A stretch of DNA of 64,000 bases, taken from Telopea speciosissima (taxonomy: Eukaryota > Streptophyta > Magnoliopsida > Proteales > Proteaceae). The position numbers and the translations under genes are program-made. The notes below the pieces were generated by a model. The model was not told the DNA's origin, ran no database searches, and worked only from the letters and a program-made list of their open reading frames with translations. This document shows, piece after piece, positions 47,719 to 59,415 of the stretch. The stretch is taken from NCBI RefSeq assembly GCF_018873765.1, contig NC_057923.1, positions 6,956,413 to 7,020,412 on the forward strand. The letters are read 5' to 3'. Positions within the stretch are counted from its first letter, which is position 1. Each line of letters opens with the position of its first letter.

Positions 47719-47889
47719 AAAAAGAACTCTGTCTGGGAGTGTGGCCTATGCCAACACTCTCATGAGTCTATCTCTCTCCTCCCCACATGAAAAGACACCT
47801 CTGCCCCCTTGTTTTGAGGAGGAGATAGATAGACACATGGGGGTGCTGGCGTAGGCCACACTCCTGGACAGAAAACTACCTCCTTATAA
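47719..47889. mobile_element. Hairpin MITE family B, copy B1
   Basis: Nearly fully palindromic: GGAGTGTGGCCTATGCCAAC opposed by TGGCGTAGGCCACACTCC, and GAGTCTATCTCTCTCCTCC opposed by GGAGGAGATAGATAGAC. The duplication ATATATGGGG (47709-47718 and 47890-47899) fits a 9-base Mutator-type target site and lies at the very edge of MITE E2. Confidence 0.8.
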
Positions 47890-47895
47890 ATATAT

Positions 47896-48046
47896 GGGGA
47901 AGATATTCGTGCACGGGAGATTCTCCCATCAACTCCATCAAACAAGGGGTGCAAGGGTTTTTATGTCATTTTAGATTGGCATAATGCCTATTTGACTGCA
48001 TTTAATGTAGGTTGTGCACATGCACGGCTGTGGATGAAAATTTTTG
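47896..48046. mobile_element. MITE family E, copy E2 (degraded)
   Basis: GGGGAAGATATTCGTGCACGG at its left and GCACGGCTGTGGATGAAAAT at its right resemble the ends of E1 (25527-25685). MITE B1 sits directly at its left end. Confidence 0.5.
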
Positions 48047-48260
48047 CTTAAATATATTATACTATAATATTGTAGTATTATAAAATCCAATACTAATACT
48101 AGTAATATTTTTTATGTTATATTAGTATTATAATATATTGGTACCAAATTCGGTTCAAACCATCGGTTTCTATGCTAGACCCGAACCCTAAGGATTGTAA
48201 CCAATCTATTCGGTTTTCCGTTCCAGTTCCAATTTGACACTCTTAATTTCTCAACATTTC

Positions 48261-48308
48261 AACAACTAATTGATTTTACCAACAAAAAAAAAAAACAACT
48301 AATTGATT
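48261..48308 (+). mobile_element. Tail-only retroinsertion 5
   Basis: AACAACTAATTGATT occurs exactly at 48261-48275 and 48294-48308. Between the copies are just 18 bases, TTACCAAC followed by ten A. A clear case of the tail-only class. Confidence 0.85.
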
Positions 48309-49235
48309 CGGAGAGCTCTGATTCTTCGTGCCCCGACCACCCTAAGGCATAATGCTAATTGACGTATGTACAAGTTAGATGATATGTCCATTCTTATCAT
48401 TAAATGGAGAAGAGATAATCTAGATTAACCATGTGTCAAATTTTAGAGTATCGGTACTCTAAACAATACTATGCACTCTCCCAATTTTGAGTGAAAACAA
48501 ATAGTTTAGATAAAAAATGGTAAAAATAGATGTTTCAGATCATCTTGTGAGTTTCGAAAACATCAATTAAATTCCATTCTTTTGCATGCCCTTTGCATCC
48601 CACACTCTCCTTGATTAAGCACCACTGCTAGACGATTTGATCACCCACTCCCCTCATAGGTGGGAAATTATGCTATGGCATCACACTGATCTCTCTCCCT
48701 TATATTATTTGGGATATGGGCAAGGGATCGTTGTCTGATTGTGTAGCACTTGCATCAGGTTGATGGTTAATGAGAACACACACATGTGGATCTATTGGAA
48801 TGAGATTTTTAATTCCATTGAGGGCTGAACGGTAAATTCCCACGATCTTATGTTTAGGTGCAAGAACCATGCTACCGGTTAACATTGTTTTTCCCTAGTT
48901 AAGACTTTTAGCTGGAAAATAATATTCATTGAATTGAAGTTTGTACTCAACGAGTTTTTAAACTTGCACAATGCAAAGACCTTTAAACATGAAGTGTTGA
49001 ATAATGGCCCCAAGATCGACCCAAGATTAGGGTTTCCCTTCTCAAAAAAACACCTAAAAATTGGGATAATGTGTCCTATTTGGGAGCAAAGGTGCGCTAT
49101 TACCTCCCTCTCTCTCCTTAAGCCAAAGAGGTCATTTTTTTTTATGAAGAGCAGAGAGATAGAGCAAGAAGTGCTAGCGCATCCTCCACTCTTAGGTAAG
49201 AAACTGTATCTCAAAAAAATAATAGCTAGGTCATT
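48309..49235. other. Intergenic, no gene
   Basis: AT-rich sequence. Open frames on both strands near 48880-49260 mirror each other and match no family I know. Confidence 0.45.
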
Positions 49236-49520
49236 TAAGGGGTAGGCTGTGCCTAGATACATGGGGTGGGCGAAATAACCACCCTACCAGATCCGACTTC
49301 TTTCCTAGGAGCTCAGCGCTCAGGACACTCCTAGGGGGCATCCAAGAGTGGGGTTGTGTTGCACACATCTCGATGCATGCCTAGGGATGTGTGCAGCACA
49401 ACCCAACAACTGGATGCTCCCAGAGCATGTTGGGCTCCATGGAGACGAATTCAATTCCACCTTGCACCCTTAAATGATAAATCCATGTGTCTGGGCGCAG
49501 GCTACGCTGCGGTAGAAATA
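49236..49520. mobile_element. Hairpin MITE family A, copy A4, split by MITE D1
   Basis: The left half (GGCTGTGCCTAGATACATGG, then GGGCGAAATAACCACC) ends at about 49289. The right half (AAATGATAAATCCATGTGTC, then TGGGCGCAGGCTACGCTGCG) resumes at about 49459. Together they match copy A1. The flanking 9-mers ACCCTACCA and ACCTTGCAC may be the decayed target duplication of D1. Confidence 0.65.
49290..49458. mobile_element. Hairpin MITE family D, copy D1, nested in A4
   Basis: Interior GGGGCATCCAAGAGTGGGGT, TGTTGCACACATC and the opposed GATGTGTGCAGCACAACCC form a long hairpin. It shares its layout with D2 and D3 (53563 and 54095). Confidence 0.7.
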
Positions 49521-50137
49521 ACATTAGCCCATTAAAAGAGGGGGAGAGAGAGAGAGAGAGGTACGAGTGTGTCCTCTTCGCTGTAGAGTCTTTTTCTTAC
49601 AAACAAACCCAAGCCTATCGGCGTCAGTTTCAAGGGAAAAAGACGAAAAGAATACACTCAATGCTCGAGGCTGCATTGGGATTCTTGCACCCACACACAA
49701 GGGCAATGACCAGAAGTGCGGTACTTATTTCGTGACGCCCGTGTCTGGATGCGGCGGCGGGCGCTGCGGGCACCGGGTGGTGTCATTAGAAATATGTGAC
49801 TCCGGAAAAAATATAAAGATGGAAGATTTGAGACTTAAAAGAGGAAATTTCATTTCGAAATGGTGCTCCCCAAGGGTTTTTCAACTTTTGACATTGTTTG
49901 CCACTGAATTAAAAGAGAAAAAAAAAAAAAAAAAACAGGAAGATGGGGAAGTATACTGAAATCCCCTTTTCCCATTTCTGTATCTGCTTTCGGGTCTTTA
50001 CTTTGTCCCTGCTACCTACTATCTTGATCTCTTCTTCTTCTTCTTCTAAAACAAACTGTGTTTCTTTTGTTCTCTGATTTTTCTTTCTTCCATTCTGATC
50101 AATAAGTTTCTTCACCGTGGTCATTGAAATACCACTA

Positions 50138-50734
50138 CTACATGAAGAACTCAGATTGCAAAAGCGTATAGTAGTTAGCAGTGAAATCTTCGAAATCCCA
50201 CAAGCCATCATCATGAAATCCAAACAAAGAGAACCCAGTTACTCCTTTACCATCATTACTACCATCACCAAAGTGTAGTTCTTCTGATCTGATCTGGGTC
50301 TGTGGAATCCCAAGCTCGTCGTCCGATGCTTCAAGAAGATGTCTCATAATATTACTACAACTCGTCGTCGTCCCCTTCTCTTCTTCTTCCTCCTCCTCGG
50401 AATAGTCTTTGAAGAGCAGGGGAGACGAAGATGTAGACGAGGACAAGGAGCTGGGCTCACTACTGCAACTGGATGGGGGATCGATGGAGCCAGCCTCTGA
50501 GGGAATGGTAGAGCTGTTGGAGTTGGAGGAGGTGGAGGAGAGTTCCTGCTGGAGGGTTGTGATAAGAGAAGAGAGATCATCTAGGTGAGGCTCTTCTTCC
50601 TCTGCTTCCAGAATAGAGAGTATGTGATGGTAGGGTTTTTGACGTTTCGTTTCCTCCATAATAATCTCCTCTTCTTCTTCTACTACTTGTGTTTCTTCTC
50701 TTGGGCGTTTCAGTGATGTTACTGTGTCTGCCAT
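50138..50734 (-). CDS. Acidic Ser-rich, probably nuclear plant protein, 198 residues
   Basis: Single-exon gene starting MADTVTSLKRPREETQ. An upstream in-frame ATG at 50842 would add 36 residues that read like CT-rich leader, so I prefer the inner start. Seen in order: basic patches KRPREE and ETKRQK (possible nuclear signal, residues about 9-33) around a Glu run; HHILSILEAEEEEPHLDDLS; a Ser-rich tract; a second Glu run (about residues 110-118); the motif MRHLLEASDDELGIP (about 130-145); and a C-terminus LWDFEDFTANYYTLLQSEFF ending in Met. The DDELGIP and NYYTLLQSE segments look like conserved blocks of a plant-specific family whose function I do not know. The acidic, Ser-rich layout suggests a transcription-related role, but this is inference. 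A TATA box lies about 160 bases upstream. Confidence 0.82.
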   Translation of the reverse strand: MADTVTSLKRPREETQVVEEEEEIIMEETKRQKPYHHILSILEAEEEEPHLDDLSSLITTLQQELSSTSSNSNSSTIPSEAGSIDPPSSCSSEPSSLSSSTSSSPLLFKDYSEEEEEEEKGTTTSCSNIMRHLLEASDDELGIPQTQIRSEELHFGDGSNDGKGVTGFSLFGFHDDGLWDFEDFTANYYTLLQSEFFM

Positions 50735-50892
50735 TATTGGAAATAGTAGCAGTGGTAGACGGGGTAGGGAAGGGAAGGCAACAGGGAAGGAAGGACTGAG
50801 AGATTGTTTTTGTGTGTTTGATTGGATGGATGGAATGGACAAAGAACTCGAGAGAGAAGAGTTGTGGGATAAGGAAACTGGTGAGAAAGGGG

Positions 50893-50901
50893 TTATATAT
50901 A
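50893..50901 (-). promoter_or_regulatory. TATA box of the acidic protein gene
   Basis: TATATATAA on the minus strand at 50901-50893, preceded by a CT run. The expected start site near 50865 would give a leader of about 130 bases to the ATG at 50734. Confidence 0.65.
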
Positions 50902-50949
50902 GAGAGAGAGACCTAGACTTAGAGTGGGGAAAAGAGAGATACCGGTCAA

Positions 50950-52150
50950 GGAAACAGGTGATAGAATAAAATAATAGGGGAAGAATTAAATAAGAAAGAG
51001 AGAGAAGAAGAAGAAGAAAAGGATTCTTAATTGAAAAAGTGAAGAAGTTATTTTATAGAGATTTGATGCGATTGGGGGAGTCTCATTATTATTACCGTTT
51101 TACAGGAAAGGAGAAAAGCCAAGGGAGGTGGAATGTACAAGTGGCGTATCTTTTGAAACTCCATTATTTTATTTATTTGTGGAAGACATGAGATATTGAG
51201 ATGAGATGAGATGATGGGTAGTGGTTTTCGGGTTTGCCGTTTTGGTTGGTTTGCTACTTTGCTTGATTGAGGATTTGTTTGTGCCGTGCGTCAAAGACTC
51301 CCTTCTGCCTTTTCCATTTGAGAATTTGAGTAATAAGTCTATATAACTTGTAATATTTTCACCAAATGGTCCAATATCTCGTGTCGTATTGTATCATATC
51401 ATATCATATCGTGTCACGTGTGTGATGTGGATTGTGGTTAGGGTTAGGTCCTTGTCTTAAATGTAGTCTCAAAAATCAGCTCCGATGGTCTTCTTCCCAT
51501 TTCTTAAAAAAGAAAAGAAAGAATGAATCAAAGTCTGGAAGTAGAACGTCTGGAATGTGATTTGTTTTTTTTTTCGTGCCGTGCCTGGCGTATCTTTTTT
51601 ACTTTTTTGGCCTTTTAATGGACGTCTTGATTTGATTTGACTTGTTTTTATCTAAGTAGTAGTGGTCTGCAAATTACGGAGTCAGAGGCAAATTCTTTGA
51701 ATAAAAACGGTTTCACATCATCATCATTGTCATCCAACTTTCACACTTTCCTTCTTTTCCGATGGTTACTGTTATGCGCCTAACGAGGGACACCAGATTG
51801 AGCCAGCCTAGAATACTAGATTGGGTCCATTTATAATGAAATAGTTTAAAGAGCTTGATTTAATAGTTTCAGAGTTTTTAATGTATCGATCAAATATTTA
51901 ACAATTACGACTTGTACTTAATAATATCAAATTATTTACATTCAATTTTTTGTGTGGGTTAAAATTGCAAACAGCAATAGCAATCAGCGACACAACCAAA
52001 TAGTGATATGACAAAATACCCAAATGGTGATAGGGCAAAAGCCAGTCAAGTACAGTTGTGGCTTTATAACTTACAAATTACAAGGTTGATCTTTGCAACA
52101 TAACATGTAATGCATTTGATTTTGAGGGCCCTTTTTTTTCTTCCTTTTTT
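50950..52150. other. Promoter flank of the acidic protein gene and spacer
   Basis: GA-rich stretch at 51000-51025 and an ATATC run near 51390-51415. No gene or element recognised. Confidence 0.45.
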
Positions 52151-52152
52151 TA

Positions 52153-52260
52153 TACGGGAAAAAGAATTCTGTCATGTAGTTTGGTCTATGCTAGCATTCC
52201 TATGTGTCTATCTTTCTTTTTCTCAAAATAAAGGATAGATATGTCTTTTCATAAAAAAAA
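52153..52260. mobile_element. MITE family B, copy B3 (truncated)
   Basis: GGGAAAAAGAATTCTGTC and GTGTCTATCTTTCTTTTTCTC correspond to the left half of B1 and B2. The right half is missing. Confidence 0.55.
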
Positions 52261-52799
52261 AAGAGAGAGTGGGTGAGCATGCCGATGGTTTTTCTAGAGT
52301 TGACAGTTATACTCAATGGAAAGGGTGTAAAGATGTCAATCCGTACAGTTTTGGCATTTTACATTACTCTCATATTAAACCACACCAAATATTGATTCGG
52401 TATAGATATCTCATATCTCATATCGATAGTGTATCAAATCGATTTGATATTATTCGATACGGTATCTGTATGGTATTATGTATTTTTAGTATTACGTCCA
52501 TATCGATACCGATACTATAGGATTATATTAAATATCGACTCGATACATATATCTCATACATATACCATCATACCATACCAAATTTATTCGATATAGAAAC
52601 AATACAGGGATACGGTGCTCGATACACATTGAAAACCTTAAAAGGGTGATATGAAGAGGGGATGGGAAAATGAGGTTGGATCACATTCTTGTACGAGAAC
52701 CATTCTGATATAAGAATGTGATCTTGGATTCCATTTGTGTGCCTAAAGGTGTACAAGAATATGATCTGAACTCATCATTTCCATAGGGGGTGGGAGAGA

Positions 52800-52958
52800 G
52801 TGCTAACTAGTCACATGGCCTCTGTGCCTAGACACAAGTGGGCACGAAATGATCACCCTGTCCTCATAGAAAGATAGAATTCCTAGTCCTTTGATGCTTA
52901 TGTGTATGCTCCCATTGGTCTTTGCGTTGGCATAGGGGCCATGCGACCAAGTAGCATT
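52800..52958. mobile_element. Hairpin MITE family C, copy C1
   Basis: GTGCTAACTAGTCACATGGCC at the left is opposed by GGCCATGCGACCAAGTAGCA at the right. The interior has GCCTAGACACAAGTGGG and GAAATGATCACCCTG. A second copy follows 200 bases on. Confidence 0.6.
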
Positions 52959-53159
52959 TTCTTACCCTTTTATTATATTACTTAACGGTGTACGTCATGT
53001 AATTTAGAATTTCACGAAGGTTCCATTAATTGTCATATAAAATTATATTATTTATTAATTTTAATGTAAAATTTAAAAATATATTAAAAATAATTTTATA
53101 TAAAAAATTTGGAAAGGAGTTCGCTGGTTGGCAAATAAGGGTGTCAACATGAAAAACCC

Positions 53160-53330
53160 TATCTAATCACGTGCGGTATGCGTCCTTGCGCCTAGACACA
53201 GGGTCATGTGGAAAGAACGAAAGATTATCACGCCCTCAAGAATTTTCACCTTTCATGAGGATGCAATAGTCATTTTATAAGACCTGTCTTAGGCGTAGAG
53301 GTTACATATCGCACATGACCAAGCAGCATT
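53160..53330. mobile_element. Hairpin MITE family C, copy C2
   Basis: CTAATCACGTGCGGTATGCG at the left is opposed by CATATCGCACATGACCAAGC at the right, with the same interior plan as C1 (GCCTAGACACAGGGTCATG). Confidence 0.6.
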
Positions 53331-53562
53331 GTTTCTCACCTTCAAACTCCTCAGAGGCTTTAGAGTTGATAAAAGACATAAAGATGCCACGTAAAGAAAA
53401 GAAAGTAGTGAAAGGACCGTATTTCTTTTACTTTCACCCAAAAAAGTAACCAGCCATTGTAGGCAGAGAAAGGGGTAGGGCAGGCCCAGTGATAGCAGTA
53501 CTGTTCTGCCCGATGCCCAAAGCTATGGCTGCCATGCCATGCGGATTGCGGGATACCTCACA

Positions 53563-53729
53563 GGATTGAGCTTCTCTCTAAGGAAGCGCAGAACGCCCAG
53601 GGGGCATCCAGTGATAGGGTGTGCCACACATATTTCTAGGCATACGCCAAAATATGTATGGTACAATCCAATCCTTAGATGTCTCCTGGGCACGCCCTGG
53701 GCGTTGAGCTCCTGAAGAGAAGCCGGATC
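53563..53729. mobile_element. Hairpin MITE family D, copy D2
   Basis: GGATTGAGCTTCTCTCTAAG at the left is opposed by GAAGAGAAGCCGGATC at the right. The interior GAACGCCCAGGGGGCATCC is opposed by CACGCCCTGGGCGTTGAGC. Flanks TACCTCACA and TGCATCACA agree at 7 of 9. Confidence 0.7.
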
Positions 53730-54094
53730 TTGCATCACACCGATGACATCTAACCAAACTTTCTCTTTCTTCTGTTTTTTTCTTTTTGGGGAAATTAAAA
53801 ATACTATGTTGTGTGATCAATGCCATGAGTGAGTATCAAACAAGGGGAAATCTTTTTTCAGGTAAAAAAATAAGGGGTAATCAGTATTCTGTTTCTGTAC
53901 TCTCTTATCCTATTCAGTGGGGTCCAAGAAGACCCACGACACAGTAAAGGCGTAGTGCTGGGATTGGGAATTGCTAGGAACTCCACTGGTAGAGATTTAA
54001 TACATAGTTTAATTAATCTAAATTATATATTATTTTGATTACTTGATTCACTTTTAATCACTTTTGTTCTGCTACGATCAGTACCCTGTAGCTG

Positions 54095-54264
54095 GAATTT
54101 AGCTCATCTCCAGGGAGGCGTGCGCCCAAGGTGCTAGAAGGGGGCATCTAGTGGTTGAGTGTGTCGCACACATCTCGATTGGTGCAAGTCTAGGGATGTG
54201 TGTGGTACAGCACAGTGGTTGGCAGCGCCCTGGGCATTCCCTGCTCCCTGGAAACGATCCTGAT
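54095..54264. mobile_element. Hairpin MITE family D, copy D3, with exact target duplication
   Basis: Flanked by CCTGTAGCTG at 54085-54094 and 54265-54274, a 9- or 10-base duplication that assigns family D to Mutator-type transposition. Its core GGGGGCATCTAGTGG and GTGTCGCACACATCTCGA are shared with D1 and D2. Confidence 0.8.
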
Positions 54265-54394
54265 CCTGTAGCTGTGGTAAGTGATGACCGTTTAAGGAGT
54301 GGGGCACACGATTCACTGTTTCACCCATTCCACTGATCGATGCTGTTGCTGAATTTTTCGTACAACTATAGGATTCTTTGGTGGGTACCGGTAA

Positions 54395-54627
54395 CATGGT
54401 TTGAAGTATCGATCTTAGATCTGTGAATTCGCTAGATTGGATCGGTACCGGCCGAGATCAATGTGATCCGATATCAATTTATTGGTACAACCAAAGGTAA
54501 AAAGGTAATGAAAACTGAATTTTTATTAAAATGTAGGAGCTAATGCATTCAATTCAGCCGATTTCGGGCGATATTGAGATCGATCTAATGCATCAATCCA
54601 AGACCAATCCTGAGAATACGAACCATG
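54395..54627. mobile_element. MITE family F, copy 2
   Basis: CATGGTTTGAAGTATCGATC at the left and ATACGAACCATG at the right, with GGATCGGTACCGG and GATATTGAGATCGATC inside, related to 21703-21925. Confidence 0.6.
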
Positions 54628-54632
54628 ATCGG

Positions 54633-56577
54633 TAATTATGTTACTTAGTTGGTGGTTTCACCGTTTTCATTCTCTGTCCGATTTCCATTCCATTTGGGAA
54701 TGATCCATGATATGGATCACATCTAAATTTACCCCTAACAATCCCTAATAATCCAATTCTATTATTGTCATAGACAAAAGGGTTTATGCACGATTGTGTA
54801 TGAAGCACTGCCATACACACAACTGTTGAATGGGAAATGAGAGTCTATGGTGCACCCACTCATCCTCATTCATGGCTGTGTGCATCGTCATGCACCATGC
54901 ATGATCATACATAAAATTTGACATGTGAACAAGTGATCCAATATGAATTCAATCCATTAATAGTTTAAAATATTATTATTTAGTTAGATTGGGTTAAGTA
55001 TTTGTTCTAACCTCGAGCGAAGATGATTTAGTAGTGGGTGCATCTCGTTGTAACCAAAATGGTGAACTTGGAAGGTATAACCTTCCTTTGGTTGCTTTTA
55101 TCTAATTCCCACAAGTTTCTTTCAAGTGGGAGAAGTATGGTTTTTTAAAATAATTTGAAAGTGAATTATTATTATATTATTGTGAGAAATACTCCTTCAA
55201 AGAAAATGTATTATGTTTAAAAAAAAATTACAAATCTTTTTATACCAGCTTTTAGTACAACTGGAAAATCGTTTTTCAGCTTGACTTGTCCTTTTCAAAA
55301 TATGGTGAGTAGGGCGAGTTAAACCTAGTCAAAGTGAGTCATGTTTTTTTTTTTTTTTCTAGGCGAATTAAACCTAGTTAGAGTGAGTCGTTTTTTTTTT
55401 TTTCTTTTTTGTTATTATCTTCCTTATTCTCCTTTGAATAAAGAGGGATTGATGGATGAAATTTTGTTGCTACACTTGTAGCAGGAATGTTTCTGCTACA
55501 ACGCTGTCAACCAAGGAAAAGGGATCTTAAGGGGTATTTTAGAAACTATAAAAAAACTAGGAGGGTTTTTAATGAACCCAAAGGGGAAGTGAATTATTCC
55601 ATTTCTAAGGTTAGCAGTAAATTTTTTTCCAGGATTGAGGCTATGGTTACTACACAAGAAGAAAGAAAAATATAGGCTAATATTGAAGACAATAAATAAC
55701 AATTCTAAGATTGTTTTTTTAGTTGTATATACTGAACTTATGGACTATACATGGTACATTGCACATTTAAAAAACACAAGACCCATGATTTTCACATTAC
55801 TAGTGCAAAACAACCAAATCAATATAAACTCAGACCGACTCAGACTTCATCTGATCATTTATTAAACCTAGACAAATCTTCATGACTTTGACCAGATTTC
55901 TTTTTGCTTTGTTTTGTTTTGTTATTATTTTTAGCTCGACTCGTTCATTCAAATCAAAACCCGATTTTTCAATCATGATTGCAACAAGATTACCTTTTGT
56001 GTTAGTTAATTGACCCTCAATCGTGCTGCCCATACGAAGTGATTTGTGCTTAAAGTGTCATAGTCATAAGCCATAAGTCATAAATCATAAGTCATAAGTC
56101 ATAAGTCATAAATGCCTCTCTTCATGCGATGGGAGGATGAGATATGCACCCTACTAAAGAAACATACTCATATTTTCTTCTTTTTCTCCTCAATGCTTAT
56201 AAAGGAATCCTACAACTGTGAAACGCTTATGGAGGAACAAAAAGTACAAAAGCTTCTTGTACAAACCTATCATCACCACTACACATGGGTGATGGGCCTT
56301 CAAAAGTGGGAAATGGAAAAAAAAATAAAAAATTTTAAAGCCCACACACGCACTCATAGCTTCTTAAGAATTTAATAAAGAAACCATTATAGTAGTAGCA
56401 TTTCTCATGCTGATGTTGCATATAAACTCGAAAACATGTTTACATGCATGTCTGCATGCCATCATGATTTACTTGCAGTATTCTTGATGGACTTATTTTT
56501 TTCTTTTCTTTTAAACAATAAATTATTATATTTTGATTATGGTCCACTAATAAACTCCACAAATGTCGTATCTAATA
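54633..56577. other. Intergenic, with short tandem repeats
   Basis: 54785-54915 has scattered family E wording (CATACACACAACTG, GTGCATCGTCATGCACC). 55311-55405 holds two copies of GAGTTAAACCTAGTCAAAG-like sequence, each followed by a T run. No gene recognised. Confidence 0.45.
56063..56111. repeat. TCATAAG heptamer minisatellite
   Basis: About seven copies of TCATAAG or close variants (CCATAAG, TCATAAA) lie head to tail. Confidence 0.85.
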
Positions 56578-56733
56578 TACGAGGCTCCCACCACTGTGGG
56601 ATCTAGGGAGATTCGTAATGTACACATTCTTATCCTTTTTTCATAAAGAGACTATTTCCCAATTCAAACTCGCAACTAACCCTTAAGTCACAATGGAGCA
56701 ACCTTACCGTTGTGCCGAGGTCCACCCTCTATA
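56578..56733 (-). mobile_element. Au-type SINE, copy 2
   Basis: The minus strand reads GGCACAACGGTAAGGTTGC (A box region), GCGAGTTTGAATTGGG (B box) and TACATTACGAATCTCC, then GATCCCACAGTGGTGGGAGC and CTCG. The match to Au SINE wording is good at the 3' end. Ends are approximate. Confidence 0.85.
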
Positions 56734-58851
56734 TCATATGAAAATATTTCTCATTATTGAGAGTATGTCAACAAGTTATGACTAATAAAACGATAATATT
56801 ATCATACGTATCACGGATCAATCTAGCTGTTTCTGCAAATTGGTTTGCAAATTTGACACCAGCTAATCAAATTTATTTTAGAATTATCTTCATTTTTCTT
56901 CCACTTAATAGAAAAATGATCCTTTCTACGCATAATTTTATAAAATGAAAAATTTTTGTAATCAATATTGTATTTTTACACATTCAACACTGTATAATAA
57001 ACTTAAAAAAATCTTACCAACTAATAGATTCTCTTAAAATCTTATCAATTAATAGATTCCCTAATATATCAGAATTGGTTTGACTCGTCCTGACTCGGGC
57101 TAATTTAGCCGAACACAATATACGAGTTGAGTCAGGTTCAATCAGAATTGGCCCTAGTCTGTTCCAAGTTGATTCGATAAATTTAGCCAATTCTGATCCA
57201 AGTTTTAAAACCATACCCCTTCTTCATTCGGATCGATCCTTGCTTAGACGCCTTATGGATCTACACACCGATTCCAAAGACGATCCAGACCGATTCTATT
57301 GTGAATTCCAATTGATGGTTTCAAAGAATGGTCTTACCTGAGGCTTGGCCTCATTGGAATGGAAAACAAAAAAGGAGAGAGGGGGGGGGGGTTGTATTAT
57401 CTAAATTATAACTCCTACCTCAGATTATACATTGGTCTTTGCCCACAAGGCCAATAATCCAATACTCTATTCTAAAACGTAGCTATCATTCACTTAATTG
57501 GGCTAATTGAAGAGTCAAACAAGATTAGTGGGTCTTTAATCACAATAACCAATGCTACTCAGCTACATGTAAGCATTGGATCAGGTGATACATGGTGGGA
57601 ATAGTTTGGTTCATGCTTTCAAGGGTTGGGTGGTTATTGGGTAATGGTTGGGTTTTCTATAAGTTGCATTGATATTGGTTATCAAATTCTTAATTCTTTT
57701 TTTCCCCCATTAAAGACTAGATTAGCACTGCAAGATTAGATTAATATTGTATAAAAAAAGTTCTTAAAAATCTAGCTTTGATTTAAGAAAAGAGCCCAAG
57801 AAAAAGGTTTAGTAGAACTAGGGCAAATGTAGTCTAGATTCTTACCTTCCTTCCTAATAAAAAAAAAATAAAAAATTAAAGGGTTGGTTTCTTCAAGGCT
57901 TATTTAACTTTATCCTAGAACCCCTTTTGTAGCTTTTAGCTTTTAGATAAAAAAGACATGAACTCCACTCTAGTCAATAGCATAAATGAAGTTGAGTTCC
58001 CAAAGTCTCTTCCAAATTGGAATAAAGTAATGTTACATCCTTCCACCACTCCTTTACTTTTTCTCTTATTTTTTTTGTTTTCCTTTCTTAATTAAGTGGT
58101 TTATTTAATCTAATCAAGATGTGTTCATGCTGACCAAGGTCATTTAATATTTAATTCAGAGTTAAGGGTCTAGCTAGCTGTGCATGGGATATCACATTTG
58201 ATTAAAAGTTTATTCATAGATTTGGTTGAATAATTAATTATGCCCTTAATTATTATTAAATATTTAGTGTGATGGAGATAGAGTACTGGAATGACAAAGC
58301 ATTGGGGCTTTAAAATTATATTAGTTCCTTTTAAACCTAATCACATAGAACTAATTAAAAGATTAAGTAGATCTCAAATCAAGAACCCTAGTTTTTTTTA
58401 GCTATCTCTACTGGACAACACATGGGTGTTGGTCTTACTCTTGCATCTATGTTTTGGACTGCACAGACCAGTTTTGTTTGCCAAAAATGCTAATAAATGA
58501 TCAGTACAGGCATGTGCATATATAGAGTCACCTTATAATAAAGAAGCTCATTTGGGTTTGGGATCCAAATTAAAAGGGCCCTACACATGGTGTGTTTAGA
58601 CTTTAGTTTCATGATTAAGTTTCTCACATGGTACAAGTATTTGATCTATTTAAGTGTGAAAAAACCAATGAAGATTTGTTTTCAGAGTTGGCTTAGAGAT
58701 TTCTGTTCTACTACTCTTCAATTATGCTGTTGGGCCTTCAAACCCTCAACCACAAGCACTGGGCATTTGTTTAATATTAGCATTAATATTAATTGATCCT
58801 TAGACACTCATAAGACTCTGTGTTTCTATGTGGATTAATTAGATACCACAG
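56734..58851. other. AT-rich intergenic region, no features
   Basis: Nothing recognisable besides homopolymers such as the G run at 57382-57391. Confidence 0.45.
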
Positions 58852-58859
58852 CTGGTGGC

Positions 58860-59415
58860 TAGGGGTGTCAAAGTTGGGATTGAACCGGGTAAACCGGCCC
58901 GAAATAGCCCAACTTGAACCGAGCTGAAGTCGTATTAGGCGGGTTTCGGTTTGGGGGATTACAATCCCAAAAGCAAATCGAAAGAACCCGAAACCAAATC
59001 AAATCCATTAAAAATCATATTTTTTTTAGGGAAACAGTTTTTTGTCCGAGAGTGTGGCCTACGCCAACACTCCCATGAGTCTATCTCTCTCCTCCCCATG
59101 TAAAAAGACACCTCTACCCCCTTGTTTTAAGGAGGAGAGAGAGACACATGGGAGTGCTGGCGTAGGCCACACTCCCGTACAGAAAACTGCTTCTCTTTTT
59201 TTTATCTATAGGTTTACATAAATGTGTATGGTAAACCGAACCCAAAAAGGGTAAAAAACGAAACAATCCGATAACAAACTTATGTAAACCCGAAACCAAA
59301 CCCTTCCAAAAAATAGAACTTTCCTTATTGGTTTGATTTCGGTTTCACCATTCCCACACTGAACCCAACTCAAATCGAACCAAAATCATCTCGAACCGAT
59401 TGATTGACACCCCTA
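58860..59415. mobile_element. hAT-type element hosting MITE B2
   Basis: Ends TAGGGGTGTCAAAGTTGG and ATTGATTGACACCCCTA. Flanks CTGGTGGC and ACTGGTGC share CTGGTG plus C with a one-base shift, so the 8-base duplication is slightly decayed. Subterminal AACCGGG/CGAACC words. MITE B2 is inserted in the middle. Confidence 0.8.
59029..59195. mobile_element. Hairpin MITE family B, copy B2
   Basis: The exact 9-base duplication TTTTTTTTA (59020-59028 and 59196-59204) flanks a near-complete palindrome (GAGTGTGGCCTACGCCAACA opposed by GCTGGCGTAGGCCACACTC). It differs from B1 at only about one base in eight by eye. Confidence 0.85.

Larger units (their letters stand above)
47542..48245. mobile_element. 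hAT-type element hosting MITE B1 and MITE E2
   Basis: Ends TAAGGGTGTAAATTG and CAATTTGACACTCTTA are imperfect inverted repeats, with flanks GGTTTCTA and ATTTCTCA (6 of 8). Subterminal words GGTTCGG/CCGAACC fit the hAT copies nearby. MITE B1 (47719-47889) and a family E remnant (47896-48046) lie inside. Confidence 0.65.

Noticed and set aside
48879..49262. Mirrored open frames on both strands
   Set aside because: Neither strand resembles a known protein, and overlap on both strands suggests chance openness.
50735..50842. 36-residue N-terminal extension of the acidic protein
   Set aside because: It translates a CT-rich leader into a Ser/Pro/Leu stretch without charge pattern; the inner start MADTVTSLKRP fits better with the TATA box distance.
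49290..54264. CRISPR-like or regulatory array of palindromes
   Set aside because: The palindromes belong to several MITE families with their own target duplications and irregular spacing.
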